Shown: piece by piece, positions 44,020-53,699 of the stretch
Position numbering within the stretch: position 1 is the stretch's first letter
Layout of the letters: the number at the start of each line of letters is the position of its first letter
DNA from: Bacteroides fragilis
Lineage (GTDB): Bacteria > Bacteroidota > Bacteroidia > Bacteroidales > Bacteroidaceae
DNA: 64,000 bases
Reading direction: 5' to 3'
NCBI RefSeq assembly: GCF_002849695.1
Contig: NZ_CP018937.1
Span: 3,658,001 to 3,722,000, forward strand
Notes under the pieces: model-generated
Told to the model about the DNA's origin: nothing
What the model saw: only the letters and a program-made list of their open reading frames with translations
Databases searched by the model: none
Position numbers and translations under genes: made by a program

Positions 44020-45438
44020 ATGTATAAAGTAGATTCACCTGATGCCACCGACTTCATCGACCATCAGGAAATAATTGAAACTCTGGAGTATGCCCGTGCG
44101 CACCGAAATGACCGGAAACTGATTCGGGAACTGATAGAGAAAGCCCGCACTTGCAAAGGACTCACCCACCGGGAAGCTGCCATATTGCTGGAATGTGTTG
44201 AAGAGGACCTGACTGAAGAAATATTTCGTCTTGCCAAAGAAATCAAACAAAAATTCTACGGCAACCGCATCGTAATGTTTGCTCCGCTTTACCTATCCAA
44301 TTATTGTGTCAACGGTTGTGTATATTGTCCGTATCATCTCAAAAACAAAACTATCGCCCGCAAAAAACTGACTCAGGAAGAAATACGCCGGGAAGTGATT
44401 GCCCTGCAAGATATGGGACACAAACGTCTGGCACTTGAAGCCGGCGAAGACCCGGTGCGTAACTCCATCGACTACATATTGGAATCTATCCGCACCATCT
44501 ACAGCATTCATCATAAAAACGGAGCTATCCGCCGGGTGAACGTAAATATCGCCGCCACAACAGTGGAAAATTACCGCAAACTGAAGGAGGCGGGTATCGG
44601 CACCTATATCCTCTTTCAGGAGACATATCATAAAGAGAACTATGAACAGTTGCACCCCACAGGCCCCAAAAGCAACTATGCCTACCACACCGAAGCCATG
44701 GACCGTGCCATGCAAGGGGGAATTGACGATGTGGGAATGGGAGTCCTGTTCGGACTGAATACATATCGTTACGATTTTGTAGGCCTGCTGATGCACGCCG
44801 AACATCTGGAAGCTGTCTATGGTGTGGGACCACATACCATCAGCGTTCCACGTATCTGTTCGGCAGACGACATCGATGCCGGAGACTTCGAGAATGCTAT
44901 TTCCGATGAAATCTTCCGGAAAATAGTAGCGGTCATTCGCATCAGCGTCCCCTATACCGGCATGATCATCTCTACACGCGAATCACAAAAAACCCGTGAA
45001 AAAGTACTCGATCTGGGCATTTCACAGATAAGCGGAGGCTCACGGACCAGCGTAGGTGGATATGCCGAAACGGAAACTCCGGAGGAAAATTCTGCGCAGT
45101 TCGATGTCAGCGATACCCGTACACTGGACGAAGTAGTTAACTGGCTTCTGAAACTCGGATATATTCCCAGCTTCTGTACAGCCTGCTATCGTGCGGGACG
45201 CACAGGTGACCGGTTTATGTCACTTGTCAAATCGGGGCAAATAGCCAATTGCTGTTCACCCAATGCGCTGATGACCTTACAGGAGTATCTGGAAGATTAT
45301 GCTTCGGAAGAAACGAAAGTCCGCGGAGCGGCCATGATAAAACAAGAAATGCAACACATCCCCAATCCCAAAATCCGGGAAAGGGCCTTGGAAAACCTGA
45401 AGCAAATAGCAGCGGGAGAAAGGGATTTCAGATTTTGA
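44020..45438 (+). CDS. hydG: [FeFe]-hydrogenase maturase HydG
   Basis: 472 residues. The radical-SAM triad CVNGCVYC (Cys96/100/103) sits in LSNYCVNGCVYCPYH. The HydG-specific C-terminal cluster site FCTACYRAGRTG plus a later Cys (near 384-410) separates it from ThiH. It cleaves tyrosine to give CO and cyanide ligands as an Fe(CO)2(CN)-cysteine synthon. It begins 12 bp after hydE; its TGA overlaps the hydF TTG start. Confidence 0.95.
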   Translation: MYKVDSPDATDFIDHQEIIETLEYARAHRNDRKLIRELIEKARTCKGLTHREAAILLECVEEDLTEEIFRLAKEIKQKFYGNRIVMFAPLYLSNYCVNGCVYCPYHLKNKTIARKKLTQEEIRREVIALQDMGHKRLALEAGEDPVRNSIDYILESIRTIYSIHHKNGAIRRVNVNIAATTVENYRKLKEAGIGTYILFQETYHKENYEQLHPTGPKSNYAYHTEAMDRAMQGGIDDVGMGVLFGLNTYRYDFVGLLMHAEHLEAVYGVGPHTISVPRICSADDIDAGDFENAISDEIFRKIVAVIRISVPYTGMIISTRESQKTREKVLDLGISQISGGSRTSVGGYAETETPEENSAQFDVSDTRTLDEVVNWLLKLGYIPSFCTACYRAGRTGDRFMSLVKSGQIANCCSPNALMTLQEYLEDYASEETKVRGAAMIKQEMQHIPNPKIRERALENLKQIAAGERDFRF

Positions 45439-46619
45439 AAACAACTCCGCTCTCCAACCGCCTGCATATTGCCCTGTTTGGTAAGCGAAACAGTGGCAAG
45501 TCGTCATTGATCAATGCACTGACCAATCAAAATGCTGCTTTGGTATCGAATATCGCCGGTACCACTACCGACCCTGTATACCAACCGATGGAGATACACG
45601 GCATCGGCCCGTGTGTATTCATCGATACGGCCGGGTTCGATGACAACGGTGAACTGGGGTCCCTGCGTATCGAACGGACTGTGCAAGCAGTGGACAAAAC
45701 CGACATTGCACTGATGGTTTGTTGTAATACGGAGTTATCCGAAGAGAAGCGATGGATAGAACTGCTGAAAGAAAAAGGCATCCCCTATCTACTGATACTG
45801 AACAAAGCCGATCTGTCAGAAAACCCGGAAGAAACAGCCAACGAACTGGAACGGCAGACAGGAGAACGTCCTCTGATTGTCAGCGCCAAAGAGAAAACAG
45901 GCATGGACTCTATCTGCAGGTCCATCCTCCAAAAACTACCGGAACTGGGCGGACAGCCGGATATTATGGGCGATCTGGTTAACAAAGGCGATGTAGTTCT
46001 ACTCGTCATGCCACAAGATATTCAAGCTCCCAAAGGACGGCTCATCCTGCCACAGGTACAGACGCTACGCGAATTGCTCGACAAGAAGTGCATCACCCTG
46101 AGTTGCACTACCGACCAGTTAGACAGTGCCCTGAATGTTTTGTCAGCCCCTCCTGCACTGATCATCACCGATTCACAAATCTTTAGGACCGTATACGAGA
46201 AAAAGCCGCCACAAAGCCGGCTGACCTCCTTTTCGGTATTATTCGCCCGGTACAAGGGAGACATTGACTACTATACCGAAGGAGCGTATATCATAGACCA
46301 ACTGACGGAAAGCTCCCGTGTCCTGATAGCCGAAGCCTGTACCCATGCTCCCCTGTCCGAAGACATCGGCAGAGTGAAACTTCCGCGAATGTTGCGCAAA
46401 CGGATCGGAGAGCAACTGCATATCGATATTGTTTCCGGAAATGATTTCCCTAAGGACCTGAATTGTTACGACCTGATTATCCATTGTGGAGCATGTATGT
46501 TCAACCGCAAACATGTTCTGAACCGGATAGCCAAAGCTAAAACACAAGGTGTCCCAATGACTAACTATGGGGTAGTTATCGCATATATCAATGGTATTTT
46601 AGAACAGATAGATAAATAG
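45435..46619 (+). CDS. hydF: [FeFe]-hydrogenase maturation GTPase HydF (TTG start)
   Basis: 394 residues if begun at TTG 45435 (reading M-KTTPLSNRLHIALFGKRN). That codon overlaps the hydG stop (TTGA) and follows a purine-rich GGGAGAAAGGG site. The longer frame upstream lies wholly inside hydG and encodes nothing HydF-like. GTPase domain: P-loop GKRNSGKSS at 16-24, switch AGTTTDP, G3 DTAGFDD. The C-terminal 4Fe4S site shows ACTHAPL and IIHCGACM. HydF is the scaffold that delivers the 2Fe subcluster to HydA. Confidence 0.92.
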   Translation: MKTTPLSNRLHIALFGKRNSGKSSLINALTNQNAALVSNIAGTTTDPVYQPMEIHGIGPCVFIDTAGFDDNGELGSLRIERTVQAVDKTDIALMVCCNTELSEEKRWIELLKEKGIPYLLILNKADLSENPEETANELERQTGERPLIVSAKEKTGMDSICRSILQKLPELGGQPDIMGDLVNKGDVVLLVMPQDIQAPKGRLILPQVQTLRELLDKKCITLSCTTDQLDSALNVLSAPPALIITDSQIFRTVYEKKPPQSRLTSFSVLFARYKGDIDYYTEGAYIIDQLTESSRVLIAEACTHAPLSEDIGRVKLPRMLRKRIGEQLHIDIVSGNDFPKDLNCYDLIIHCGACMFNRKHVLNRIAKAKTQGVPMTNYGVVIAYINGILEQIDK

Positions 46620-46750
46620 GCTATCCCCAATACCCTAATAGTATTAGCTCAGAAAAAAGGTTATTGCAATGTTACAGATGCAAAAGTGCAATCAAACCAT
46701 AACCTGAAACAACAGGGAATTTATCCAAGGAGTCTGATATATTAAGAATA

Positions 46751-47950
46751 TTATTTTATCTTATATATGATAAAAATCGGGTTTTCATTCGTGTTTCTCT
46801 TTTGCAATTCTTGTGGTATAGTAATTTTTGTATGTTCTTCAAACGTCTCTATCTCGTAAGGTGTCACAACCTGCACCAGATTATTTCCTAAAGAACGCCC
46901 CCATACCGGAAACTGGTTATACCCCTTACTACCTACCATGCCTAACTGCATATTGATATCAGCTAAGTTGAAAGCACTTGTCTCAGGAATATCACACTGT
47001 TCCACAACTGTTTCTCCACTATGTTTATCCACCGAAGCCACATAATACTTCTTGTTCAACATCATGCGCAAATAAAAACGACGAGGTGTCTCAAAAATAT
47101 CGCTTACAAAAATATCGCCATCAGCAGGAAACCTTTTAATATCTCGAATATTGAGTCCACGAATAACCTCTTCATCCGAATTGCCTAATCCGGCCACTAA
47201 AACAGGCTGTATGGTGTCTGCCGACAAACGAAAAACAGTATCGTTACTGGCTGTTTTAAACAAGACTGAAGACTGCTTTCCACCTGAAGGTGAACCCATT
47301 ACTCCAAATGTAAAACCTGAATCCTCTCGAGGCACCAACGGCGAATAGAAATCATTCTTGGTGATTATCGCCTCGCCATCCTCTTGAAATATACCAATAC
47401 CAAAACTGCCACCCTGGAAAGGCATAAGAGGCATGGCGATGGCGCCAATGCGCTTACTACCGAGGTGATGAGCATAGATGATGGGAGAATTTATAGGTAG
47501 GTCTTCCACAAACGTGCCTTCCAATGTATATACGCCAACCTTATTGCCGATGACGTAGAAACGGTTATCAGTCTCATCAGCCTGTATAAAACCTATCATA
47601 CCATTAAAATCATCGGGACCTTGACCTTGGCGAAGAAATGTACGCAAGAAGTGTCCTTGGCGATCGAACAGTACGATACGAGCTTCCTTGCCCACCAATA
47701 CATAAATATATTTGCTTGTGATGGCAAAATCGACTACACCGTCTATCAATGAAGCATTGTCACTGGTCATTTCTAAAGGGATATATTCGACTGACTCTAT
47801 CTCATCAGCAATAGACAAAGTTGCCGGCGAATGAAGTGCTTCACGAACGGAAGCGGTTAATAGACCCGTTTGGTTGACTTGATTTAAATTACAAGATGCC
47901 AAAACAAATACGCTAATGGCAACCATGAAAAAAGATTTTGTGTTCATCAT
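46751..47950 (-). CDS. 6-bladed beta-propeller lipoprotein (BF3164-like family)
   Basis: 399 residues with a type II signal (lipobox VLASC, Cys20). The repeating beta strands (IYVLVGKEARIVLFDRQGHF, NRFYVIGNKVGVYTL and others) fit the Bacteroides 6-bladed beta-propeller lipoprotein family, which has no established role. It is a relative of the 11253-12239 gene in fold only. It has its own -7 element TATCTTTG (47979-47972, minus). Confidence 0.78.
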   Translation of the reverse strand: MMNTKSFFMVAISVFVLASCNLNQVNQTGLLTASVREALHSPATLSIADEIESVEYIPLEMTSDNASLIDGVVDFAITSKYIYVLVGKEARIVLFDRQGHFLRTFLRQGQGPDDFNGMIGFIQADETDNRFYVIGNKVGVYTLEGTFVEDLPINSPIIYAHHLGSKRIGAIAMPLMPFQGGSFGIGIFQEDGEAIITKNDFYSPLVPREDSGFTFGVMGSPSGGKQSSVLFKTASNDTVFRLSADTIQPVLVAGLGNSDEEVIRGLNIRDIKRFPADGDIFVSDIFETPRRFYLRMMLNKKYYVASVDKHSGETVVEQCDIPETSAFNLADINMQLGMVGSKGYNQFPVWGRSLGNNLVQVVTPYEIETFEEHTKITIPQELQKRNTNENPIFIIYKIK

Positions 47951-48087
47951 GTTTTAAAGTTATGTTTTGGTCAAAGATACAAAACATTTATTATGTTACC
48001 ATTTTTCCCCCGAATATTTTTCTATGAACCGAAAAGATATGTTCAAGAAAACATCTCTGTAATTTTGAAATCAGACAGCATAGCGTA

Positions 48088-48134
48088 ATAGATTGTGAAT
48101 GTTATAATTGGATCTTATAACATTCACAATCTAT
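48088..48134. repeat. Perfect 20-bp inverted repeat
   Basis: Arms 48088-48107 and 48115-48134 (ATAGATTGTGAATG... and its exact complement) with a 7-nt spacer. It lies 30 bp beyond the GH35 stop and about 140 bp before the lipoprotein gene start. Neither side has a T-tract, so ordinary rho-independent termination is doubtful. Confidence 0.85.
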
Positions 48135-48163
48135 CTACCTAATCTTCAGTGGAAATTCCTGTT

Positions 48164-50473
48164 TCAGTATTGAAACTCTTCCCCTTTGACATACACCCGA
48201 TAATCCTTTATCATACCAGGGTATCCTTTTTCCGCACGGGGCAGATAGCGGAAACCGGTTACAGTATAGTCACCTCCCAAATCAATAACCAACTGATGCG
48301 GATAAGCATCACGGGCAACAGTCATCCAATAAGTAGATTCCTGAAGATCGAACACTTTATCTCCCGTACAGTTGCCACTACGCGTCTCTTCGCTATCGGC
48401 ATAACGTATCCGCCACTTTTCACGCGAAATCGGTTTGCCGTCTGCTCCCAACACATCGAGTTCGGCAATGGCTGCGACCTTCTTTCCGTCTTGGGCCGAA
48501 AGAGCTTCGAGGCAGAAGAAGCGTCCGGTATACTGACGATCCAAACGGATCTCCTGCCATCCGTTACCCGGAGTAAACGTACCTGTAGCAACAGGAGTTT
48601 CCTGCTTCAGATTCAGTTGTTCACCTTTCTTTCGATGGGTAGAAGCACCTTCATTACGCAACCAATCCAGTATGGGTTTCTTCAGACCGCGAACAGAGGC
48701 TTTCTCAGGTCCCTTCAGATCGAGGACAATTATTTCATTTTCTCCCTCTTTCAGCCAACAACCGGGCATAAAAAGTGTTTGTTGCGGACCGATCTCCCAA
48801 AAACGTCCGATAGCAATACCATTGACCCATACCATACCTTTCCCCCAGGTACTCATGTCAAGGAACGTATCGCCGGCTTTATCCAAATGGAAAGTGGCCT
48901 TATAATAAGCAGGCATTGTCTGGGCCGTTCCACTTTTATATTTTTTGTCTTGCACAAATGAGTAATCGACCGGGAAATTGTAAACTGTCCAGTTCTTCAA
49001 CTCCGTGGTTTGCTTATCACAGACAAGTTCTACTTTCTCAGTGATACCTTTACGGTCATGGATGGATTCATCGAAGTTAACACGCCCCATAGCTTCTACC
49101 AGAATATCGATGCAGGTCCCTTTCTTCAAAGCCGGCAGCTGCAAAGTGAATTCACCACGACGGCGATCGAGGCGAGCCAATAGTTTACCATCCGCAAAAA
49201 CCTGTGCCCAATCGTGTACTTCTGTAATCTTCATCGTCGTACCGGCATCTACAGGCTGCTGTAAAACAGTCCGATACAAAATAGTTCCCCATCCCTGATC
49301 GAAAGCTTCCATCGGTTGTATATCCGTGCTCTGTTTCGCTTCCGGCAGATTGGCAAAGAGGGGAGCCACCCGCGTAAACTTCACCTCGGGTATCTCTATG
49401 ACCGGAAAAGCTACGGGAACAGCCGGTAACTGTTCACCTGCAGGCAGATAGTTTTCCAGCAGATCACGCAGTTGGAAATATTTATCTGTAGCCCATCCCG
49501 GTTCACTGATGGGAGCGTCATAATCATACGAACTGCACATAGCAGAATAAGCAGGGTTGTTGGCACCTCCCCAATGGCCGAAAGTAGTACCCCCATGTGT
49601 CATATAAAGACTGAAAGAGATATTGCGGTCGAGCATATCCTTTATGCCCTGTACCATACTCTTGGCGGGACGAGTCTCGTGTTTGCGCCCCCAATGATCA
49701 AACCACCCACTCCAAAACTCGCTGCACATCAACGGTGTGTCCGGACGAGCCTCCTTAAGACGTTTAAATTGTTGCTCAATGTTGGCTCCCGTACCAAAGT
49801 TGATAGTCCAAAGCAGATCGTCCAGACCATTCCGGTCGAAAGTACTGCTCCAATCACATTGGAAAAGGGGAACCTCAGTAAACCCGGCACTTTTCACGAT
49901 GTCACGAATCGCCGAGACATAAGGTTTATCAACAGCATAGGCACCGTATTCATTTTCTACCTGTACCATAATGATATTCCCTCCCCGGGTAATTTGCAAA
50001 GGTGCGAGCTGCTTGCCAACTTCCTTCATAAAAATAGCTGTACGCTCCATGAAGTAAGGATCGAGTGTACGGAGAACGATATCTTTCTTCTTCAATAGCC
50101 ACCAGGGAAGTCCGCCCATTTCCCATTCGGCGCAGACATAAGGACCTGGACGGACAATAACGTACATTCCGTGCTTCTGTGCCAGACGGCAGAAAGCTGC
50201 TATATCATTTTGTCCGGTAAAGTCAAATTTACCCTCAGTCTGCTCGTGAATGTTCCAAAACACATAAAGACAAATGGTATTCATGCCCAATGCCTTACAC
50301 ATCTCGATGCGATGTTCCCAGTAAGGTGCCGGAATACGGGTATAATGCAACTCGGCAGCCTTTACGGTGAAAGGCTTGCCATTTAAAAGAAAGGTATTCT
50401 TCCCGATCGTAAAGTTCTGCGCCGCGACAGGCAACGAAAAAATCAGTACGAGAAGTAAAATCAGTTTTTTCAT
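48164..50473 (-). CDS. GH35 beta-galactosidase
   Basis: 769 residues with a signal peptide (1-18, LIFSLPVAAQ). The TIM barrel (about 28-345) has the acid/base in VQVENEYG (Glu175) and the nucleophile in CSEFWSGWFDHWG (Glu252). Beta-sandwich domains and a C-terminal discoidin-like domain follow. It would remove terminal galactose from glycans, probably at or outside the outer membrane. It is second in an operon after the GH2 gene (39 bp gap). Confidence 0.92.
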   Translation of the reverse strand: MKKLILLLVLIFSLPVAAQNFTIGKNTFLLNGKPFTVKAAELHYTRIPAPYWEHRIEMCKALGMNTICLYVFWNIHEQTEGKFDFTGQNDIAAFCRLAQKHGMYVIVRPGPYVCAEWEMGGLPWWLLKKKDIVLRTLDPYFMERTAIFMKEVGKQLAPLQITRGGNIIMVQVENEYGAYAVDKPYVSAIRDIVKSAGFTEVPLFQCDWSSTFDRNGLDDLLWTINFGTGANIEQQFKRLKEARPDTPLMCSEFWSGWFDHWGRKHETRPAKSMVQGIKDMLDRNISFSLYMTHGGTTFGHWGGANNPAYSAMCSSYDYDAPISEPGWATDKYFQLRDLLENYLPAGEQLPAVPVAFPVIEIPEVKFTRVAPLFANLPEAKQSTDIQPMEAFDQGWGTILYRTVLQQPVDAGTTMKITEVHDWAQVFADGKLLARLDRRRGEFTLQLPALKKGTCIDILVEAMGRVNFDESIHDRKGITEKVELVCDKQTTELKNWTVYNFPVDYSFVQDKKYKSGTAQTMPAYYKATFHLDKAGDTFLDMSTWGKGMVWVNGIAIGRFWEIGPQQTLFMPGCWLKEGENEIIVLDLKGPEKASVRGLKKPILDWLRNEGASTHRKKGEQLNLKQETPVATGTFTPGNGWQEIRLDRQYTGRFFCLEALSAQDGKKVAAIAELDVLGADGKPISREKWRIRYADSEETRSGNCTGDKVFDLQESTYWMTVARDAYPHQLVIDLGGDYTVTGFRYLPRAEKGYPGMIKDYRVYVKGEEFQY

Positions 50474-50512
50474 GTTATTATTGTATTGTTCTTGGGTTTT
50501 ATTGAATTATTA

Positions 50513-53500
50513 TTATTTAAGCCTCATCTTTATTTTTCCGAAGCAAGGCAGCGCTTCAAGGGTTTTGCAAAAATTCCCCCATGCTATTTCGGGATAATCC
50601 CAGCAATTGTTGACATACAGGATCAGTTGGTCATCCGGTTGTTTATTGATCCGGCATGCCACCGAAGCATCTGTAGACAAAACCGAAAGCTGATGGATAG
50701 AAGGGGAAGCTGTCGAAAGAGTATAATAATAGATGTTTTCTTTCATCCCCTTAGCGGTTTGAGTCAACGGGTAGCGGCAATTGGCTCCTGCATCTGCCCA
50801 ATAATAATAGTTGTGTGTATCGTCTCCCCAAGGTTGAAGGGGTTCTTTACCGTAAGCAGCCTGCTTCGAAATGTATAAAGCAGTCTTTCCTTCATTTCCA
50901 GCAAAAGCTTTTTCCGGATAATAGTTCCAATACCCTTTACGTTTCCAGTCCAACTGCTGTATGGCATCTGCCAGATGGAAAGACAAACCTGTTTCACGCA
51001 GAAATCCGTTGGGAGCTCCATCTGTCAGGTAATCCACCTCCAACTGTCCATCGGGAGTTATTTTTATCGAAAAATCAACAGTTACCTCCTTATAATTTCC
51101 GGCAAGGTCGATATATACATCTCCGTTTGTTTCCTGCCGGTAACTGAATGCACTTTTCTTCCAGTCCTCTTCCAAAATCATAAACCGCGTAGCTGCTTTG
51201 CGTACTTCCGCTCCTGTCAAATGATTCAGGTTAATATACAAGTTCAGGAAAGGTCCTTTTTCTATCAGTACCCGGTCGCCGGCTTTGGCTTGTGTAATCA
51301 ACCCTGTCTCTTTACTGAACGGTATTTCAAAACCTTCCCCACGAATGATCACCCAGTCACCGGTTTCTTCCACCGATAGCTTATTTCCGTCAAGCACAGG
51401 TGGAAAAACAATCTTCTCCGCTCCGAGTATCGGACGGTAAGTGTCGATCAGGCTTCCATCGGCCGTCCTAAATTCAATCAACAGATGCTCACCTTCTTCC
51501 CACCGGTCAGCGGGGATCACTATGCTCCCTTTCTGATGGGGCGGAATGGCCGGAAGTGCAAGATTCTTCTTCACCCCCCGATAAGTATAACTCATCTGAA
51601 GTTCGTTCAGGCTCGTATGACCAAAGCGATTATAAACCGGAAGCACCAAACGCTGTCCGGAAGTGAAGTTACGAATATCATCAACTAACAGACGCACAGG
51701 CGAATACGCTTTCTTCGTAGCCCAAAATTCCGGTTTCTGACGTCTCCATACATCTACGATTCCCCACTCACCATAACCTACACAATTACCTTGATAGCCT
51801 TCGGGCTTGGCTGTGTGGGCAAACTCTTTCCAGAACGAAGTACCGGCCTTGGGCACAGGCAAAGCAAAAGTTTCATCTACATATCCCCAAATAGCTCCTC
51901 CCAACCCTCCGGGCGCATCAAACAGTCCACTCCACATCATGTCAAGTGATTTTCCCCAGAACTCACGGATATTCGGGTCAGTCTGCAAAGTAGAATAAGT
52001 ATAACAGGCCGGATGTGCCCATTCGTCAAAAAGAGCAGGAATCCCATGTCCCTGAAAGTGGCGGGTATTCATTCCCCATTGCGAAAGGTTACCGTTCACA
52101 TCCTGATAGTGCATACTGAGTATATCATAAATTTTCTCCTTTGTGTCTACCGATCCTGGATAACTGAAAATAACGGGACGAGTCGTGTCTGTTGCCTTCA
52201 CCCAGTCCCAACAAAGCTGAAAGTTAGTACCATACACACTCTCATTACCGATACTCCAAAACAAAATAGACGGATGAGAGCGGAAACTCTTCACCATCTC
52301 CTGACACTGTCCCAGATAACGGTCAGTATATTCGGGATTGCTTTGCGTTTTACCGGGAGCATAATTTTTCTGCCGATAAGTATCTACAAAACAGACAGCA
52401 GTCTCACTCTCGACATACACCCCATAACGGTCACAGTATTCCAGGAATCTTTCAGAAGGAGGATAGTGCGACGTACGTACAAAGTTCATGTTCGCCTCTT
52501 TGAACAGAAGTACATCAAGGCTGTCCAATTCAGCGGTAGTGGTTCGTCCCAGAGTGGGATGAATATCATGCCGGCAGGCTCCGCGCAATTTCACAGGCTG
52601 TCCGTTCACCAACATACGATTACCTGTTATTTTAACTTCACGAAATCCCACTTTACGGATAAAACGGCTGATTTCTTTCCGATCCTGCAGAAGTACAACA
52701 GTCAGGGTATATAAATTCGGATGTTCAGCATCCCACTTCAACGGACGTGAAACAGGCAGCGACCAGACCTGTTCTTCTGCTCCGGCCTTCAACGGAAAAC
52801 AATCCTGAGGAAGTTGTACAGGTTTTCCGTCAGGGGCTGTCAGCTGCAACCGGACTTCAGCAGGTTCATTTCCGGCAGATGTACAGGCAAAACGAAGGAC
52901 AGCATCCCGGTACAATGAGTCCAAATGAGTCTCTACACTAATATCGTAAAGATGGGTAACAGGTAACGTGAACAAAGTCACATCCCGAAGAATCCCTCCA
53001 ACAGGGTGATGTGCATATCCCGAAGCATAAGAGATTTCATCCAGCCGGTCGGTCACTTCCAACTGTATTTCATTTTTCTTCCCTGGACGGGCCTGTGCTG
53101 TTATATCGGTTTCCCAACGAGTAAAGCCACCGTGATGTTCGCGCACCAACTGCCCATTGACACTTAATTTAGCATGGCTGTAAACTCCGTCAAAACGGAG
53201 AATAATACGTTTTCCGGCATAATCGGCAGGAATAGTAAACGATTTCCGGTAGAAAAAAGGCTTGTCGTGTTCTATGGCATATCCTTGCATAGCTGCCTCA
53301 CCGGGAACTTTAATTGTAGTCCATTTGCTTTGGGGTGAATATTTAAATTGCCAGGTTCCATTTAGCAGTATCACAGGCTGTCGAACTCCTTCCTGTTCCA
53401 CAGGGATAGTATAAGCAGGATACGAAGAAGAGGTAAAAGGTGCAGCGGTAGCCGACGTAGCAGAAAACAAGAAAAATAGACCGACCACTATAGTAAACAA

Positions 53501-53518
53501 AGAAAGTCTCAATTTCAT
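50513..53518 (-). CDS. GH2 beta-galactosidase (LacZ-like)
   Basis: 1001 residues with a signal peptide (about 1-26, SATSATAA). It has a GH2 N-terminal sugar-binding domain, an Ig-like domain (about 188-290) and a TIM barrel. Acid/base is WSIGNES (Glu426) and nucleophile ALFDEWAHP (Glu499). C-terminal domains of about 400 residues match the Bgal_small-type region. It is first gene of the GH2-GH35 pair, pointing to joint attack on galactose-capped glycan. Catalytic residues are assigned by family pattern. Confidence 0.9.
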   Translation of the reverse strand: MKLRLSLFTIVVGLFFLFSATSATAAPFTSSSYPAYTIPVEQEGVRQPVILLNGTWQFKYSPQSKWTTIKVPGEAAMQGYAIEHDKPFFYRKSFTIPADYAGKRIILRFDGVYSHAKLSVNGQLVREHHGGFTRWETDITAQARPGKKNEIQLEVTDRLDEISYASGYAHHPVGGILRDVTLFTLPVTHLYDISVETHLDSLYRDAVLRFACTSAGNEPAEVRLQLTAPDGKPVQLPQDCFPLKAGAEEQVWSLPVSRPLKWDAEHPNLYTLTVVLLQDRKEISRFIRKVGFREVKITGNRMLVNGQPVKLRGACRHDIHPTLGRTTTAELDSLDVLLFKEANMNFVRTSHYPPSERFLEYCDRYGVYVESETAVCFVDTYRQKNYAPGKTQSNPEYTDRYLGQCQEMVKSFRSHPSILFWSIGNESVYGTNFQLCWDWVKATDTTRPVIFSYPGSVDTKEKIYDILSMHYQDVNGNLSQWGMNTRHFQGHGIPALFDEWAHPACYTYSTLQTDPNIREFWGKSLDMMWSGLFDAPGGLGGAIWGYVDETFALPVPKAGTSFWKEFAHTAKPEGYQGNCVGYGEWGIVDVWRRQKPEFWATKKAYSPVRLLVDDIRNFTSGQRLVLPVYNRFGHTSLNELQMSYTYRGVKKNLALPAIPPHQKGSIVIPADRWEEGEHLLIEFRTADGSLIDTYRPILGAEKIVFPPVLDGNKLSVEETGDWVIIRGEGFEIPFSKETGLITQAKAGDRVLIEKGPFLNLYINLNHLTGAEVRKAATRFMILEEDWKKSAFSYRQETNGDVYIDLAGNYKEVTVDFSIKITPDGQLEVDYLTDGAPNGFLRETGLSFHLADAIQQLDWKRKGYWNYYPEKAFAGNEGKTALYISKQAAYGKEPLQPWGDDTHNYYYWADAGANCRYPLTQTAKGMKENIYYYTLSTASPSIHQLSVLSTDASVACRINKQPDDQLILYVNNCWDYPEIAWGNFCKTLEALPCFGKIKMRLK

Positions 53519-53646
53519 GATATACGATATAAGAGGGTTAATTGAAGGTACAAAGGAACAAGAAATATCATTTCCAAAAAATAGACTTTATTTCTTAAAA
53601 GATGGACAATCTTATGATTTTTAGAAGATTACTCCATTATAATTCA

Positions 53647-53680
53647 TAAAAAAGGCTGCATCGTTGTCAATGCAGCCCTT
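53647..53680 (-). terminator. Terminator after the phosphohexomutase gene
   Basis: Stem GGCTGCAT / ATGCAGCC with an 8-nt loop. The minus-strand transcript is followed by a run of T after AAGGCTGCAT's complement, 20 bp beyond the stop. Confidence 0.8.
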
Positions 53681-53699
53681 CTATTATTTTTTAGAATCT

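Noticed and set aside
45249..45434. Longer hydF frame beginning inside hydG
   Set aside because: The extra 62 residues overlap hydG's essential C-terminus and do not resemble HydF; a TTG start at 45435 fits better.
52013..52714. 233-codon + strand frame inside the GH2 gene
   Set aside because: Antisense to a complete GH2 catalytic domain; no ribosome site.
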